A DNA stretch of 64,000 nt, taken from contig CAVOLB010000169.1 of NCBI GenBank assembly GCA_963696655.1, forward strand, positions 1-64,000. The letters are read 5' to 3'. The notes under the pieces are model-generated. The model did no database searches and was not told the origin of the DNA. It was given only the letters and a program-made list of their open reading frames with translations. This document shows positions 62,109 through 64,000 of the stretch, one piece after another; the first letter of the stretch is position 1, and each line of letters opens with the position of its first letter. The position numbers and the translations under genes are program-made. The DNA is from Hypericibacter sp963696655 (GTDB lineage Bacteria > Pseudomonadota > Alphaproteobacteria > Dongiales > Dongiaceae).

Positions 62109-62780
62109 ATGGGCGTGTCGCATTTGGCGGGATGGCGGCGCCGGCGGAGGGACCGTCGGGGAATCCACCCTCATCGGCTGATCCTGGCGGGTCCGGCAGC
62201 GCCCCTCCTTTCGGCCCTGATTTCATTCCTGCTCCTCCTGACGGCGCCCGCGGCGCGGGCCGGCGACCTGCTGCCGGCGCCCCACGGTCCCGTGCTGCTC
62301 GCCGTCTCGGGCGACATCGATCGGACCACGGACGGCCAGGTGGCGCTGTTCGACCGGCAGATGCTGGAATCGATGGGCATCATCACCATGGCGGCGATCT
62401 CGCCGCTCGACGACGAGCCGGTCCAGTTCGAGGGCGTGCTGCTGCGCCGCCTCCTGGCGGTCGTGGGCGCCCATGGCACCGCGGTCGAGGCGATCGCGCT
62501 CAACGATTATGTCGCGGAGATCCCGATCGCCGAGGCCGAGCATCATGACGTGGTGATCGCCCTGACGCGTCAGGGGCATGACATCCCCGTGCGCGAGATG
62601 GGTCCGCTCATGATCCTCTACCCGATCGAGCGGGGGCTCGATACCGAGGCCGTCGCCGCGAGATCGGTCCGCCAATTGTCGCAGATCGTCGTGCGTGACG
62701 GTGCGACGCCCTGGGACGGCAAGTCGGTCGTCGCGCGCAGCGGGACGGCAGCGAACGACGGGTCGAGCCTCGCGCCATGA
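62109..62780 (+). CDS. Exported molybdopterin-oxidoreductase-domain-like protein
   Basis: This 223-residue protein has a basic N-terminus and hydrophobic export segment (LLSALISFLLLLTAPAARAG). A domain of about 150 residues follows that resembles the sulfite-oxidase-type Mo-pterin fold in its compact form: VSGDIDRTTDGQVALFDRQM, FEGVLLRRLLAVVGAHG, NDYVAEIPIAEAEHHDVVIA and MGPLMILYPIERG. No cysteine ligand for molybdenum is present, so it is unlikely to be a redox enzyme and may be a periplasmic ligand sensor. It lies 37 bp upstream of a histidine kinase, a pairing that supports a sensory role. Start choice is uncertain. Confidence 0.65.
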   Translation: MGVSHLAGWRRRRRDRRGIHPHRLILAGPAAPLLSALISFLLLLTAPAARAGDLLPAPHGPVLLAVSGDIDRTTDGQVALFDRQMLESMGIITMAAISPLDDEPVQFEGVLLRRLLAVVGAHGTAVEAIALNDYVAEIPIAEAEHHDVVIALTRQGHDIPVREMGPLMILYPIERGLDTEAVAARSVRQLSQIVVRDGATPWDGKSVVARSGTAANDGSSLAP

Positions 62781-62817
62781 GCGGTCGCATCGGGCAGACG
62801 CTTCCGGCGAGGCGACC

Positions 62818-64000
62818 TTGAAGCTGTTGCAGGCGCGCCCGATCCATTGGCTGCTCGGCACGCTGGTCGGCGTCTTCTCCCTGACCGTGGTCGTGGCGCT
62901 GGCGTTGATTCTGGGCGAGCATGCCGCCGTGTCGCGGGGTCCGACGGAGAACCTGACGCTCGCGGCCTCGGAGTTGCAGGTGGAGTTCGCGCGGTTCCAG
63001 CAGAAGCTCGCGGCCGCCGAGGCCGATCCCAGCACCGGCAATCTGCGTCAGGTGTCGCTGCAATATGACATCCTGGTCAGCCGGGTGGAGCTCTTGGCGC
63101 GCGGGGAGAATGCGCGGGCCATGAGCGGCGACAGCGCGGCCATCCAGCTGGTCCAGCAGACGCGCGCGGAAACCATGGCGCTCGATTCGCAGGTCAGCGA
63201 TCTGCCCCAGGGCGGGGGGTCGCTCGCGATCGTCAGCGCCGAAATGCCCTCGCTCGAGCAGTCGGTGAGCCGGCTCGCCTCCCACGTGGTGCAGCTGGTC
63301 GCCGATCGCGCCCAGGTCTCGCGCGAAAGGCTGGGGCAGCTCTATCTCATCCTGGCGGCGATGCTGACCGGCCTCTTCGCGAGCGCGCTCGTCTTCGTCG
63401 GCATGCTGGTGCAGCAGTTCCGCAAGCTCGACCAGGCCCGGCTGGAACTGGGCGATCTGTCGGAACGGCTGATGGAGGCCAAGACCCAGGCCGAGAGCGC
63501 GAACCGCGCCAAGAGCGAGTTCCTGGCCACCATGAGCCATGAGCTGCGCACGCCGCTCAATGCCATCATCGGCTTCGCCGACTTGCTGCGCAGCGAGATC
63601 AAGGGGCCGATCGGCCATCCGCGCTATCGCGAATATTCCAACGACATCCACAATTCCGGCCAGCATCTGCTCAGCCTGATCAATGACATCCTCGATCTGT
63701 CGCGGATCGAGGCCAATCGCTTCGAGTTGCACGAGGATATCGTCTCGATCGATGCCGCGGCCGAGACCTGCCTGGGTCTGATGATGCCGCAGATCGAGCG
63801 CAAGAAGCTCAGGCTCAGCCTGGACGAGGTCAAGCGGCTGGGCGAGATCCGTGCCGACGAGCGGCTGCTCAATCAGATGATTCTCAATCTGCTCTCCAAC
63901 GCCATCAAGTTCACGCCAGAACGCGGCATGGTCAGTTTCTCCGGGCGGATCGCGGCCGATGGCGGCCTGGAGCTCGTCATCACCGATACCGGCATCGGCA
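62818..64000 (+). CDS. Membrane sensor histidine kinase, truncated by window end
   Basis: A TTG at 62818 (preceded by GCGAGG) opens a frame that runs to the window end, about 394 residues so far. It has a transmembrane helix (HWLLGTLVGVFSLTVVVALA), a periplasmic helical region of about 130 residues and a second helix (LILAAMLTGLFASALVFVGM). The kinase core begins with phosphoacceptor His in FLATMSHELRTPLNAIIGFA, then the N box LLSNAIKFTPE and the start of the G1 box (ITDTGIG). ATP-binding and any receiver domain lie beyond the edge. It probably senses through the exported protein encoded just upstream. Confidence 0.88.
   Translation, partial: MKLLQARPIHWLLGTLVGVFSLTVVVALALILGEHAAVSRGPTENLTLAASELQVEFARFQQKLAAAEADPSTGNLRQVSLQYDILVSRVELLARGENARAMSGDSAAIQLVQQTRAETMALDSQVSDLPQGGGSLAIVSAEMPSLEQSVSRLASHVVQLVADRAQVSRERLGQLYLILAAMLTGLFASALVFVGMLVQQFRKLDQARLELGDLSERLMEAKTQAESANRAKSEFLATMSHELRTPLNAIIGFADLLRSEIKGPIGHPRYREYSNDIHNSGQHLLSLINDILDLSRIEANRFELHEDIVSIDAAAETCLGLMMPQIERKKLRLSLDEVKRLGEIRADERLLNQMILNLLSNAIKFTPERGMVSFSGRIAADGGLELVITDTGIG

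Overview
The window is GC-rich, almost fully coding DNA in long co-directional operons whose genes overlap by ATGA or GTGA. ABC transporters, PAS/His-kinase proteins, a CHASE2 cyclase and a RutR-type TetR protein suggest an alphaproteobacterium, perhaps near Rhodospirillales. That placement is inferred from gene content and style. I saw no rRNA, tRNA, CRISPR array or intact insertion sequence.

The centrepiece is a minus-strand supercluster (about 20134 down to 1278) for epoxide metabolism by the coenzyme M (CoM) route. It starts with epoxyalkane:CoM transferase (xecA), then a small zinc ribbon, 2-ketopropyl-CoM oxidoreductase/carboxylase (xecC) and the two enantioselective 2-hydroxypropyl-CoM dehydrogenases (xecD, xecE). 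A two-subunit CoA-transferase follows, its second subunit carrying two frameshifts. Next come the bacterial CoM biosynthesis genes in the Xanthobacter order: an uncharacterised cysteine-rich protein, phosphosulfolactate synthase (comA/xcbB1), two aspartase/fumarase-superfamily lyases and a D-cysteine desulfhydrase-like PLP enzyme. The series ends with an NDP-forming acyl-CoA synthetase, a probably CoA-acylating aldehyde dehydrogenase, a CoA-disulfide-reductase-like flavoprotein and a gamma-glutamyltransferase. A divergent MEDS-domain (DcmR-type) regulator sits upstream of xecA across an AT-rich region with a 30-bp-spaced direct repeat. No alkene monooxygenase is present, so the source of epoxide lies outside the window or outside the cell.

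The extreme left (1 to about 605) is a patchwork: a glycosyltransferase fragment, a frameshifted HicA-like toxin remnant, unassigned DNA and a PotD-type binding protein cut off after about 160 residues. It looks like a recombination scar or an assembly chimera.

From 21 to 38 kb there is a CHASE2 adenylate/guanylate cyclase next to a Na+/H+ antiporter with a C-terminal cyclic-nucleotide-binding domain, a DMT exporter, a TM2 protein and an aldehyde dehydrogenase. Two APC permeases follow; one has a frameshift, and the other lies behind three small membrane proteins. A PAS-kinase-receiver hybrid and a LuxR-type response regulator converge on a shared hairpin.

From 38 to 45 kb lies a polyol-phosphate-like operon (glycerol-1-phosphate dehydrogenase-like, FGGY kinase, TIM barrel) with its DeoR/GlpR repressor, then a trans-3-hydroxy-L-proline dehydratase-like gene with a TetR regulator. 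From 45 to 57 kb are a dipeptide-type ABC operon with a formamidase-family amidohydrolase, and a spermidine/putrescine-type ABC operon. From 57 to 62 kb a minus-strand operon encodes a PuuB/DadA-like oxidase, a TPR-sulfotransferase, a HAD phosphatase and an RlmM-like rRNA methyltransferase. The right edge holds a periplasmic molybdopterin-domain-like protein and a histidine kinase cut by the window end.
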